From positions 611,431-675,430 of the forward strand of contig NZ_JODS01000002.1 in assembly GCF_000718025.1 (NCBI RefSeq): a DNA stretch of 64,000 nt, given 5' to 3'. Shown in pieces: positions 43,559 to 51,725 of this stretch. This DNA comes from Kitasatospora purpeofusca (lineage in GTDB: Bacteria; Actinomycetota; Actinomycetes; Streptomycetales; Streptomycetaceae). Every line of letters begins with the position of its first letter. The first letter of the stretch is position 1. The notes beneath the pieces were generated by a model. That model ran no database searches. It was not told the DNA's origin and saw only the letters and a list, made by a program, of their open reading frames with translations. The position numbers and the translations under genes are program-made.

Positions 43559-44578
43559 GTGACTACGGCGCGACTCTCAGACATCGCGGCGCAGGCGGGG
43601 GTCAGTGAGGCCACCGTCTCCCGCGTGCTCAACGGCAAGGCGAACGTCTCCGCCGCCACCCGGCAGACCGTGCTGGCGGCGCTGGACGTGCTCGGCTACG
43701 AGCGGCCGACCCGGCTGCGCCAGCGCAGTGCCGGGCTGATCGGACTGATCACGCCGGAACTGAGCAACCCGATCTTCCCGGCGCTGGCCCAGGTGATCGA
43801 GCAGGCGCTGAGCCGGCACGGCTACACGCCGGTGCTCTGCACCCAGACCCCGGGCGGCTCCACCGAGGACGAACTGGTCGAGATGCTGGTCGACCGGGGC
43901 GTGGCGGGCATCGTCTTCGTCTCGGGCCTGCACGCCGACAGCACCGCCGACCACGACCGCTACGCCCGGCTGGCCGGGCGCGGGGTGCCGTTCGTGCTGA
44001 TCAACGGTTACAGCGAGAAGATCGACGCGCCGTTCATCTCGCCGGACGACCGGGCCGCGATGTGGATGGCCGTCCAGCACCTGGCCGAACTCGGCCACGA
44101 GCGGATCGGGCTGGCCGTCGGGCAGCGGCGGTACGTCCCGGTGCTGCGCAAGATCGAGGGCTTCACGGCGGCCCTGCGGGAGGTGCTCGGGCACACCCGG
44201 GAGGAGGCCGAGGAGCTCGTCCGGCACACGCTGTTCAGCGTGGAGGGCGGGCACGCGGCGGCCGGGGCGCTGCTGGACAAGGGCTGCACGGCGATCGTCT
44301 GCGGCAGCGACATGATGGCGCTCGGCGCCATCCGGGCGGTCCGTCAGCGGGGCCTGTCGGTGCCGCAGGACGTCTCGGTGGTCGGCTTCGACGACTCGCC
44401 GCTGATAGCTTTCACCGAGCCGCCGCTGACCACCGTCCGCCAGCCGGTGGAGGCGATGGCCAACGCGGCCGTGGACGCCCTGCTGGAGGAGGTCGGCGGC
44501 AACGCCGTCCAGCGCGGGGAGTTCATGTTCCAGCCGGAGCTGGTGATGCGCGGCTCGACCGGGGGCCGCGCCCGCTGA
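43559..44578 (+). CDS. malR: LacI-family maltose repressor MalR
   Basis: A 339-residue LacI/GalR repressor. The N-terminal HTH ARLSDIAAQAGVSEATVSRV and hinge (LNGKANVSAATRQTV) match S. coelicolor MalR closely as I recall it, as does the DDRAAMWMAVQHLAELGH ligand-domain segment. GTG 43559 begins the HTH at the usual position; a GTG at 43535 overlaps the glucosidase stop and would add eight residues. It is co-directional with and 25 nt after the glucosidase gene, so it may be co-transcribed with its targets. Confidence 0.9.
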   Translation: MTTARLSDIAAQAGVSEATVSRVLNGKANVSAATRQTVLAALDVLGYERPTRLRQRSAGLIGLITPELSNPIFPALAQVIEQALSRHGYTPVLCTQTPGGSTEDELVEMLVDRGVAGIVFVSGLHADSTADHDRYARLAGRGVPFVLINGYSEKIDAPFISPDDRAAMWMAVQHLAELGHERIGLAVGQRRYVPVLRKIEGFTAALREVLGHTREEAEELVRHTLFSVEGGHAAAGALLDKGCTAIVCGSDMMALGAIRAVRQRGLSVPQDVSVVGFDDSPLIAFTEPPLTTVRQPVEAMANAAVDALLEEVGGNAVQRGEFMFQPELVMRGSTGGRAR

Positions 44579-44585
44579 GGGCAGC

Positions 44586-44621
44586 GACAGCACGAGGGAC
44601 AGCACGAGGGACAGCACGAGG
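44586..44621 (+). repeat. Three exact 12-bp tandem repeats after malR
   Basis: GACAGCACGAGG occurs three times without change (44586-44597, 44598-44609, 44610-44621), directly after the malR stop and running into the terminator stem. Confidence 0.9.
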
Positions 44622-44653
44622 GGCCCGGGAGCGAACCGCTCCCGGGCCCCTCG
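44617..44653 (+). terminator. Terminator of the maltose operon
   Basis: A 17-bp perfect stem (44617-44633 with 44637-44653) and 3-nt loop AAC, about 40 nt after the malR stop. Confidence 0.85.
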
Positions 44654-44696
44654 GCGTTCCGCTCTGCCCTCCGCGGAGGTGCCGTCCGCGGGCATG

Positions 44697-44741
44697 CCTC
44701 GGCCCCCGGGGGAGGAGCGACGACTCTCCCGGGGGCCGAGG
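44697..44741 (-). terminator. Terminator of the wall hydrolase gene
   Basis: CCTCGGCCCCCGGG (44697-44710) pairs with the complementary arm ending at 44741, with a central irregular loop. It lies about 11 nt beyond the minus-strand hydrolase stop. Confidence 0.7.
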
Positions 44742-44751
44742 TACTACCGGA

Positions 44752-46008
44752 TCAGACCCGGCCGGCGAAGTCCGGCGCCCAGTTGGCGACGGTCTGGACC
44801 CGCACGCCCGAGCTCGGGTTGGCGGCCTCGACGTACTTGCCGTCGCCGATGTAGAGCGCGACGTGGTAGACGCCGGAGTCCTGGCCGTTGTTGGACCAGA
44901 ACAGCAGGTCGCCGGCCTTGAGCGAGTCCAGCGAGACGTGCGTGGACGCGGCGGCCTGGTCGGCGGCGACGCGCGGGACGGAGATGCCCGCGGCGCGCAG
45001 CGCGGCCTGGGTCAGGCCGGAGCAGTCCCAGCCGCCGTTGCCGGTGCCGCCGTAGACGTAGGCCTGGCCGACCTTCGACTGGGCGAAGGAGACGGCGGCG
45101 GCCATGCTGCCGGTGGCGGCCGGGGCGGGGGCCGGGGTCTCGGCCTTCGCGGCGGGCTCGGCGGCGGGCTTGGCGGCCGTCCCGGAGCCGTTCTGCGCGT
45201 CCTTGGCGCGGTTGAACCAGTCGAAGCCCTGGCCGGACTTGTCGGCGGCCGGGGCCTTCGCCTCGGCGCGGTCGCCGAGGGCCAGGTGCTGGCCCGGGTA
45301 GATGCTGTGCGGGCCCTCGGACAGGGTGGAGCGGTTGAGCTCGTACAGCCGCTCCCAGCCGCCCTGGACGTTGTTCTTGTCGGCGATGGAGGACAGCCAG
45401 TCGCCGGCGACCACGGTGTAGTCGGCGGAGGCCTCCTGGCCCGCCTGGCGGTGCCACTTCTGCCAGTCCTGGGCGCCGGTGCGCTGCTGGGCGGCGTCGG
45501 AGGCGGCCGGGGTGTCGGCCTTCGCGGCGGGCTCGGCGGCGGGCTTGGCGGCCGGCTTCTCGGCGGGCTTGGCGGCCGGGGCCGGGGTCTTGGTGGCCGG
45601 GGCGGCGGCCGAGGTGTCCACGGCGGCGGGGGTGCCGCCCTTGGTCAGACCGGCCTGGACCGAGCAGACCGGCCAGGCGCCGGGGCCCTGCACGGCGAGC
45701 ACCTTCTCGGCGATCGCGATCTGCTGGTCCTTGGTGGCGAGGTCGGCACGGGCGGCGAAGGAGGTGCCGCCGAACTCGGCCCAGGTGGAGTTGGTGAACT
45801 GGAGGCCGCCGTAGAAGCCGTTGCCGGTGTTGATGCTCCAGTTGCCGGTGCTCTCGCACTGGGCGACCTTGTCCCAGGTGGCGACGGAGGCGGCCGAGGC
45901 GGTGCCGGCGGTGAGGCAGGGGATGGTGAGGCCGATGCCCGCGACGCCGAGGGCGGCGATCGCGCGGCGGGTGCGGCCGGACAGACGGGTGCCGTTGGTG
46001 GGCAGCAT
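44752..46008 (-). CDS. Secreted Rpf-LysM-NlpC/P60 cell-wall hydrolase
   Basis: A 418-residue exported protein. Signal peptide to about residue 39 (TAGTASA), an Rpf/transglycosylase-like domain (about 40-115; WDKVAQCESTGNWSINTGNG, with catalytic Glu in CES), an Ala/Pro/Lys linker, a LysM domain (about 196-245), a second linker and a C-terminal NlpC/P60 endopeptidase (about 305-418; Cys in WDCSGL, His in VYHVALYIG). It could cleave both glycan and peptide of the wall. ATG 46008 has GGAGAGG about 11 nt upstream. The gene is preceded by a c-di-AMP riboswitch. Confidence 0.93.
   Translation of the reverse strand: MLPTNGTRLSGRTRRAIAALGVAGIGLTIPCLTAGTASAASVATWDKVAQCESTGNWSINTGNGFYGGLQFTNSTWAEFGGTSFAARADLATKDQQIAIAEKVLAVQGPGAWPVCSVQAGLTKGGTPAAVDTSAAAPATKTPAPAAKPAEKPAAKPAAEPAAKADTPAASDAAQQRTGAQDWQKWHRQAGQEASADYTVVAGDWLSSIADKNNVQGGWERLYELNRSTLSEGPHSIYPGQHLALGDRAEAKAPAADKSGQGFDWFNRAKDAQNGSGTAAKPAAEPAAKAETPAPAPAATGSMAAAVSFAQSKVGQAYVYGGTGNGGWDCSGLTQAALRAAGISVPRVAADQAAASTHVSLDSLKAGDLLFWSNNGQDSGVYHVALYIGDGKYVEAANPSSGVRVQTVANWAPDFAGRV
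45130..45179 (-). repeat. 50-bp linker repeat, copy 1
   Basis: Differs at one base (45139) from copy 2 at 45505-45554; the copies are 375 bp apart in the same frame and flank the LysM segment. Confidence 0.85.
45505..45554 (-). repeat. 50-bp linker repeat, copy 2
   Basis: Partner of 45130-45179. Encodes the KPAAEPAAKA-type linker on the N-terminal side of LysM. Confidence 0.85.
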
Positions 46009-46023
46009 GAAGACGTGGTCCTC

Positions 46024-46170
46024 TCCCACGCCTGCGAGGTGAGCTGTCGGATTCGGGCTGGAGTTGCCCGGCCGCGCTGTGGACGCGGCTTCACCCCTAG
46101 CCCGGGTCCGGTCCGTGGACCGGTCCTGGGCGAACTACCTGTGGTTCCCCCGCTCCTGCCGTGATGTATT
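46024..46170 (-). promoter_or_regulatory. c-di-AMP (ydaO/yuaA) riboswitch
   Basis: The minus-strand leader of the wall hydrolase carries the conserved blocks of this class: GGAGCGGGGGAACC (plus-strand 46143-46156), then GGGGTGAAGCCGCG, then the CCGAATCCGACAGCTCACCT block and CGCAGGCG near the end (plus-strand about 46030-46055). Such riboswitches precede rpf and NlpC/P60 genes in Streptomyces and turn expression off when c-di-AMP is high. Confidence 0.88.
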
Positions 46171-46448
46171 GCGCTGCCAGCACGCCCGACGGCAGGACTC
46201 GGCGTCGCGGACGGGCTGGGTCCGTGTGGCCACGAACGGGGAGCACGTTAAGCAGAGCCGGCTTCAAACCGCAAACATGTGTGACGACCGTCACAGTTTA
46301 CGAAAGCCGTGCTGAACCGCTGTCCTTCATGATCAGAAATGACCGATTTCCAGCAACGCCCGTCATGGCCAACACAACTGCCTATGCTTCAGAGCGTCGG
46401 CGCCATGCCGGCGCCGACGCAGCCGCCCGGGGGGAGGGCTACGCACCG
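46171..46448. promoter_or_regulatory. Divergent AT-richer region before the G8 protein
   Basis: About 280 bp, much lower in GC than the rest. It should hold the riboswitch promoter (minus strand) and that of the G8-protein gene (plus strand); TATGCT at 46383-46388 is a possible -10 for the latter. Short open frames crossing it lack typical codon use. Confidence 0.45.
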
Positions 46449-48683
46449 ATGGGCATCGACGAGGAGCCGGACGCCGCCCGTCCGGCCGCCAGGCCGCGCG
46501 GGGCGCATCGCAGGGCAAAACATCGCAGACCGGACATCCAACCCGAACCACCCCGAACTCCCGTAAGCCGCCGCGCATTACTGCGCTGGCTGGCCGTCGG
46601 CACCGCCTTCGCGGCGATCAGCGGCGAGGAGGTCCTGCGCCGCTCGCTGACCGGCGAGACCCGGCTCGTCACCCCGGCCGCCGTGGTCGGCGCCGGCCCG
46701 CCCGGGGAGGGCGCCCCGATGGGCCAGGACGGCGGTCACGGCGCCGCCCCGCCGGGCGCGACCGCCGCCCCGGGCACCGGACCCCCCGAGCCGCCCGCTC
46801 CCGCGCCCACCGTCGACCAGGGCGGCCGCCGCTGGTCCGACCGGGCCGGCTGGGGCGGCGGCCCGCCCGGACCGCGCAGCGCCGTCCGGATCACCGACAA
46901 GGTCCTGCTCGACACCGACGCCGAGGTCGGCTCCCTGCTGGTCGAGCCGGGCGGCAGTCTCACCTTCGCCGCCGACCGCACCCTCACCCTCGCCGCCGCG
47001 GGCAACGTCGAGATCCGCGGCACCCTCGCCCTCGCCCCCGACGGCGACCGGGTCCACACCCTCCGCTTCCCCGCCGTCGACGAGAAGCGCTTCCAGGGTG
47101 ACGGTATGAAAGTGGTCGACACCGACGTCGGCCTCTGGGTCACCGGCGCCGGCTACCTGCGGCTGGACGGCGCCGCCAAGACCGCCTGGGTCCGCGCCGA
47201 GCGCGAGCTCAGGGCCGGCGACACCGTCGTCAACCTGGCCGCCCCGCCCGCCGGCTGGCTCCCCGGCGACGAACTGGCCGTCACCCCGACCGGCCCGCCC
47301 GACCAGGACGGCTTCGCCGCCGCCTACGACCTCGTCACCGTCCGGTCCGTCAGCGGAACCACCGTCACCCTGACCACCCCGTTGAAGTACCCGCACCCCA
47401 GGGTCGCCGCCGGAGGGGGCGTCACCGTCGGTGCCGAACTGCTCAACCTCACCCGCAGCGTCCGGGTCGAGGGCAGCGCCAAGGGCCGCGCGCACGTCCA
47501 CCTCACCAGCACCCGCCGGGCCGACGTCCGGCACACCGCGCTGCGCTGGGTCGGGCCGCGCGCCGACACCAAGGAGACCTGGCGGGGCCCGGACGGCACC
47601 GCGCCGGTCACCGCGCCGGTGCTCGGCCGGTACGGGCTGCACTTCCACCGGCTCGGCGACGCCACCCGGGGCACCGTGGTCGAGGGCGTGGTCGTCCGGG
47701 ACGCGGGCAGCCACGCGTTCGTGCCGCACGCCAGCCACGGCATCACCTTCCGCAGCTGCGTCAGCCACGAGACCTGGGAGGACGCCTACTGGTGGGACGG
47801 TCCGCTGGACACCCGCACTCCCCAGCAGCCCTCCGACGACATCGTCTACGAGTCCTGCGTCGCCTCCCGCACCCTGCTCGAACCCAACCCCCGGGCCTAC
47901 CGGCTGACCGGCTTCAACCTCGGCGCGGGCACCGGCGGCAAGGCCGTGGACTGCGTCGCCGTCGGGGTGCAGGGCGCCACCGGTGCCTCCGGCTTCGAGT
48001 GGCCGGAGAACAGCGAGGGCGTCTGGACCTTCCAGCGCTGCCTGGCCCACAACAACCTGCAGGACGGCATCTTCGTCTGGCTCAACGCCCAGCGGCACCA
48101 CGTGGTCACCGAGTTCGCCGCCTACCACAACGGCGGCTGGGGCATCGAGCACGGCGCCTACCTCAACGACTTCGACTACACCGCGAGCGTGCTGTACGGC
48201 AACGCGGGCGGGGGAGTGGCGCTGCACGCGCTCGGCCGGGACCGGGGCAGCAACTTCGACGGGCTGCTGATCGACGCCGCCGGGCGCAGCGACTTCGCGG
48301 TCTCCACCGCCCGGCACGAACTCGCCGGGGAGTCGGTCACCTTCAGCCGCAGCCGGTTCACCGGCTACCGCAGGGCCGGGATCGCCTTCCGCGCCGGTGC
48401 CGACGGCAGACCGGACGACGTCCTGGTGCTGGACTGCGAGTTCGGCGGCAACGAGCTCTGGCTGGACCCGGAGGCCGGGGCGCCCAAGAACATCCTGCTG
48501 CGCGAGGCCGGGACGACCGAGGTGCTCCAGGTCCGCCGGGCGGGCGAGGAGGGCACCGACCGGCCGCAGTGGAACGCGGCCGCCGCGTCGGTGCCGACCC
48601 TGGCGGGCCAGTCCCGGCCGGTGCAGGTGCCGGCGCTGAGGCTGAAGGACGCGGCCGCGCCCACCACCCGGGTGGGGCGGTGA
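46449..48683 (+). CDS. Exported G8-domain/beta-helix protein with a TTA codon
   Basis: A 744-residue protein. After ~38 basic residues comes an export signal with a twin-Arg-like run (SRRALLRWLAVGTAFAAIS). A Pro/Ala/Gly linker leads to a G8 domain (about 130-230; RRWSDRAGWGGG and VLLDTDAEVGSLLVEPGG) and then a right-handed beta-helix (about 330-640). Animal CEMIP and TMEM2, linked to hyaluronan turnover, share G8 plus beta-helix; a polysaccharide-active role is an inference. Codon 44 (46578-46580) is TTA, so translation should need the bldA tRNA. ATG 46449 has GGGAGGG about 11 nt upstream. Confidence 0.82.
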   Translation: MGIDEEPDAARPAARPRGAHRRAKHRRPDIQPEPPRTPVSRRALLRWLAVGTAFAAISGEEVLRRSLTGETRLVTPAAVVGAGPPGEGAPMGQDGGHGAAPPGATAAPGTGPPEPPAPAPTVDQGGRRWSDRAGWGGGPPGPRSAVRITDKVLLDTDAEVGSLLVEPGGSLTFAADRTLTLAAAGNVEIRGTLALAPDGDRVHTLRFPAVDEKRFQGDGMKVVDTDVGLWVTGAGYLRLDGAAKTAWVRAERELRAGDTVVNLAAPPAGWLPGDELAVTPTGPPDQDGFAAAYDLVTVRSVSGTTVTLTTPLKYPHPRVAAGGGVTVGAELLNLTRSVRVEGSAKGRAHVHLTSTRRADVRHTALRWVGPRADTKETWRGPDGTAPVTAPVLGRYGLHFHRLGDATRGTVVEGVVVRDAGSHAFVPHASHGITFRSCVSHETWEDAYWWDGPLDTRTPQQPSDDIVYESCVASRTLLEPNPRAYRLTGFNLGAGTGGKAVDCVAVGVQGATGASGFEWPENSEGVWTFQRCLAHNNLQDGIFVWLNAQRHHVVTEFAAYHNGGWGIEHGAYLNDFDYTASVLYGNAGGGVALHALGRDRGSNFDGLLIDAAGRSDFAVSTARHELAGESVTFSRSRFTGYRRAGIAFRAGADGRPDDVLVLDCEFGGNELWLDPEAGAPKNILLREAGTTEVLQVRRAGEEGTDRPQWNAAAASVPTLAGQSRPVQVPALRLKDAAAPTTRVGR

Positions 48684-48723
48684 CGGTGCCGCGGCGGCGC
48701 CGGACGCCGTCGGCGGACGCGCG

Positions 48724-48758
48724 GCGGGCCCGGAACGGAGGTGCCGTTCCGGGCCCGC
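48724..48758. terminator. Bidirectional terminator
   Basis: A 15-bp perfect stem (48724-48738 with 48744-48758), loop AGGTG, between the convergent G8-protein and CbiX-like genes. Confidence 0.85.
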
Positions 48759-48772
48759 CCGCGCGATGTCCG

Positions 48773-49708
48773 CTACTGGGCGGCGTGCCGTCCGTTGCCG
48801 CGGGGGCCGGTCCCGTCCGCGTCCTCGGCCTCGTCCGCCCCGAAGTCGGGGTCGACGGCCGGCAGCGCGGCCAGGTAGGTGGAGGCGACCAGCTGACCCA
48901 CCGCCTGGTACGCGCCCAGCGGCGCGGCCGACGGGCAGCCGGACTCCTCGGCGGCCGCGGCGAGCAGCTCGGCGTCCGCCTCGGGGCCGATCACCAGCGG
49001 GGCCAGGGCCGGGTTCTGGGCACCCATCTCCTTGAGGTGGGCGACGGCCTCGGCCACCGAGCCGGGGATGTCCAGCGCGGCGGCGACGACCGGGACGGCG
49101 AGCCGGGCGGCCAGCAGCATGCCGGTGATGCCGGCCGCGTCGGCCGCGGGCTGCCCACCGACGGTGGTGAGCACCACGCCGTCGGCGGCGGTCGCGATGG
49201 CGAACAGCCGGGCGCGGTCGGCGCGGGCCAGGCCGGCCTCGGAGAGGCGGACGTGGACGGCCTCGGCGAGCAGCGGGTGCGGGCCCAGGGTGTCGGTGAC
49301 CTGGGCGCCGTACTCGGCGGCGAGGGCGTGCAGTTCGGCGAGGAAGCCGTGCGGCCCGGGCACCAGCGGCACCACGACGGGCGTCGGCAGGCCGGCCTCG
49401 GCCGCCTCGGTCAGGAGTTCGGCGACGGTGCGCTCGGCCTCGGTCCCGCCGGTCTGCTGGCCGTCGGTCCCGCCGGTCGGCAGGTAGCCGGCGGCGGTCA
49501 GCACGCCGTTCTGCTCGCTGCGGACGATCGACAGCAGCTCCTCGACCACGGACCGGGATTCCGGTCCGGCGGCCGCGGGGACGGCGAGCAGCAGGGCCGG
49601 GGAACCGGCCGGGATCTCGGGGCGCTCGGGACGGCGGTGGCGCCCCCGCGCACGGGAGCCTGGAGTACGGACGGGCAGTGGCGCGCCCGGGATGGCTGCG
49701 GTGCTCAT
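48773..49708 (-). CDS. CbiX/SirB-like protein (sirohydrochlorin chelatase family)
   Basis: A 311-residue protein with two repeated chelatase-like halves: LLLAVPAAAGPESRSVVEELL and, later, VVVPLVPGPHGFLAELHAL. True CbiX/SirB enzymes carry a metal-binding His at the end of the first strand (HGS), but here that position is AVPAAAG, so chelatase activity is doubtful. ATG 49708 is preferred to a longer frame whose first 79 residues look like non-coding DNA. It may be a catalytically dead sensor or a chelatase with a shifted His. Confidence 0.75.
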   Translation of the reverse strand: MSTAAIPGAPLPVRTPGSRARGRHRRPERPEIPAGSPALLLAVPAAAGPESRSVVEELLSIVRSEQNGVLTAAGYLPTGGTDGQQTGGTEAERTVAELLTEAAEAGLPTPVVVPLVPGPHGFLAELHALAAEYGAQVTDTLGPHPLLAEAVHVRLSEAGLARADRARLFAIATAADGVVLTTVGGQPAADAAGITGMLLAARLAVPVVAAALDIPGSVAEAVAHLKEMGAQNPALAPLVIGPEADAELLAAAAEESGCPSAAPLGAYQAVGQLVASTYLAALPAVDPDFGADEAEDADGTGPRGNGRHAAQ

Positions 49709-50222
49709 GGCGGAGATCGTAGGACATCTGCCCGCCCGGCCCGCATTCGGCTGCCGTACCGGGTGGGACCACCGCTGCGAAAACCGGACATAACCGGCCT
49801 CCGGGCGGCAGTTGTCCCGGTACCCGCGCAGATGCGACGGAACGGGGCTTTCGTTGCAGCAGTGGCGCGTGAGATGTCTCACAGCATACGACCGGCCTGA
49901 CGGAGCGTCACTGAAGTGCGACTCCCGGCGTCGGAAGATCAACATTCAGCGGGGGGTCGCCTACGGGCGGTTAGCGGCTACCTGTCGATTCGCTCGGCTA
50001 TGTCCGCTTATATGCCGCCGGGGGGGCTCTTTGCGAAGAGTTCCGGTTCGGTGTCGAAAAGGCCGTGCACCTGCAATGTCCCGTGCTGATGCACGTGCAC
50101 TGGAGCTATCATCGCGTCAAGTGAGGCGTTGTGCCGGGCCGGTACGGGGCCGGCCCGGTCGTACGGCCGGGGCCGGGGCGCCGAGCTGGACGACCCACTC
50201 CGGAGCTCTTCGGGAGATTTCT
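49709..50222. promoter_or_regulatory. Upstream region of CbiX-like and DUF397 genes
   Basis: 514 bp with no convincing gene and lowered GC. A TGCACGTGCA palindrome at 50090-50099 lies just before TATCAT (50107-50112), a candidate -10 of the DUF397 gene. A related CCGTGCACCTGCAAT occurs at 50063-50077. Confidence 0.5.
50090..50099. promoter_or_regulatory. TGCACGTGCA palindrome before the DUF397 gene
   Basis: Perfect 10-bp palindrome in the presumed promoter of the DUF397 gene, matching copies before the HATPase and HTH genes. Likely operator. Confidence 0.55.
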
Positions 50223-50477
50223 ATGCACGACTCGCACGACACGTACGACACGTACAACGGGATGGCCGCTGCGGACCTCGAAGGCGTGGTCTGGCAGAAG
50301 AGCCTGCACAGCAACTCTCAGGGGAACTGCGTCGAATTCGCCGCCCTTCCGGGGGGCGAGGTGGCGATGCGCAACTCGCGCTTCCCGGACGGTCCGGCGC
50401 TGATCTACACCCGGGCCGAGATCGCGGCACTGCTGCTGGGGGCCAAGGACGGGGAGTTCGACCACCTGGCGGTCTGA
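50223..50477 (+). CDS. DUF397 protein
   Basis: An 84-residue small protein of the DUF397 family: VVWQKSLHSNSQGNCVEFA, then GGEVAMRNSRFPDGPALIYT and a C-terminal helix EIAALLLGAKDGEF. In Streptomyces these proteins sit next to WhiJ-like HTH regulators and are thought to antagonise them. ATG 50223 follows GGGAG. It is part of a three-gene set with the HATPase and HTH genes that follow. Confidence 0.88.
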   Translation: MHDSHDTYDTYNGMAAADLEGVVWQKSLHSNSQGNCVEFAALPGGEVAMRNSRFPDGPALIYTRAEIAALLLGAKDGEFDHLAV

Positions 50478-50914
50478 CCGGTCGCCGGCTTCACCATCGG
50501 GGGGCCGTCGTGGGTGCTGACACCACGACGGCCTTTGTCTTTTCCGGCCGACCCGCCGGCGCTCCCGGTTCCCCCGGTTCTCCGGGCGCTCCCGGCTCTT
50601 CCTGCCACCGGGGTCCGCCGCCGAGGGGTGCCCGGCCTTCGTGGCGGAGGCCTGCGCCGGGCCCGCGTTCGCCGCCCGCGTTCCCCCGTCCGCGTTCGCC
50701 GGTCCGTCCGCCCCGCCCTCGTCCGTTCTCCGCCGCCCGCCTCCGTCGCGCTGCCGAGCCGCCGCACGCGGATCGGAGGGACGCCACCGCCGGGAGGCTG
50801 CCGGTGCCCGCTGCCCGAGGGCCGCCGATCGCCGTTGCCGGGGTGGAGTGGTCGCCGGAGGAACTCGCCGGCCGCGGTGTGGTGTTCCCGGCACGGCTGT
50901 CCGCGGACGCGGAG

Positions 50915-51436
50915 TCAGGCCGAGCGCCGGTGCCGTCCGCCGAACTCGGCCACGGGGGCCGGTCGCAGGCTCTCCTCCGCCTCGAACAGTGCCCAGACGA
51001 CCTTGCCGCCGCCCAGCGGGTGCCATCCCCAGGAGCGGCTGAAGGAGTCGACCAGGTGCAGCCCGCGGCCGGACTCGGCCACGAAGTCCGCCTCCCGGGC
51101 CACCGGGCCCAGGCTGCTGGGATCGCTCACCGCGCAGACCACCTGGGGCGCGCGGTGCACAAGGCTTATTCGGATCGGCAGCCTGCCCTCGGGCGTCGGC
51201 TGCGTGGGAAAGTCGTGGTCGTCCGCCGTGGTCGGGCACGCGCCGATCGCGTGCCGCAACGCGTTGGTCACCAGCTCCGAGGCCACCAGCGCGACGTCGT
51301 CGAAGAGCTCGCCCAGGCCCCAGCGCTGCAGGGCGGTCCTGGCGAAGTCGCGCGCGGTTCTGACGGCTTCGTAGCGGGGAGCGAGCGTACACGTGACCAC
51401 ATGGGGGTCGACTGCCAAAGCCGTTCCGGTGCTCAT
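50915..51436 (-). CDS. HATPase-domain regulator (AbaA/RsbW-like)
   Basis: A 173-residue histidine-kinase-like ATPase. The N-box is ELVTNALRHA, the G2 region GRGLHLVD, while the G1 region reads VSDPSSLGP in place of DxGxG. It has no sensor or transmitter domain, so it belongs with anti-sigma-like or AbaA-type ATPases. ATG 51436 has GGAGGAG about 7 nt upstream. It is divergent from the HTH gene; together with DUF397 it forms a WhiJ-like regulatory set. Confidence 0.85.
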   Translation of the reverse strand: MSTGTALAVDPHVVTCTLAPRYEAVRTARDFARTALQRWGLGELFDDVALVASELVTNALRHAIGACPTTADDHDFPTQPTPEGRLPIRISLVHRAPQVVCAVSDPSSLGPVAREADFVAESGRGLHLVDSFSRSWGWHPLGGGKVVWALFEAEESLRPAPVAEFGGRHRRSA

Positions 51437-51640
51437 GAAGAGCTCCTCCCATAAGGGGGCGGACACGGCTGGACCCGCCGGGGTCATGCCGGTCACCTCC
51501 GACTCGCTCGGCCGCGCGGCCGCCCCTCGACCAGGCGCGCGCGCACGAGGGCCCGGAGGCGCGGGGGCGCTGCCGGGCCGGTGCACGGAATCGCGCGTGG
51601 GGTCGACGCGGAGCCCGCGGGATTGCCAGGGATGTGCAGG

Positions 51641-51650
51641 TGCACGTGCA
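51641..51650. promoter_or_regulatory. TGCACGTGCA palindrome
   Basis: Second perfect copy of the palindrome seen at 50090-50099. Confidence 0.55.
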
Positions 51651-51725
51651 CCATCGTGCTCTGCGCTCACTACAGATGCAAGAGCCGATTCACGTGCAGT
51701 CGTTCAAATGGCATATGCAAGCGCC

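Noticed and set aside
44062..46164. A 700-codon plus-strand frame
   Set aside because: It runs out of frame through malR and antisense through the wall hydrolase and riboswitch.
46161..46448. A 96-residue upstream extension of the G8 protein
   Set aside because: Lower GC, untypical codon use, no ribosome site and overlap with the divergent riboswitch leader; ATG 46449 has a proper ribosome site.
46578..49772. A 1064-codon minus-strand frame
   Set aside because: It runs antisense to the G8-protein gene and out of frame through the CbiX-like gene; no recognisable domain.
48773..49945. A longer CbiX-like protein of 390 residues
   Set aside because: The added 79 residues show non-coding composition; ATG 49708 gives the normal length.
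51701..51720. A tRNA-like GTTCAAAT sequence
   Set aside because: No acceptor stem or cloverleaf can be drawn around it; no tRNA was found anywhere in the window.
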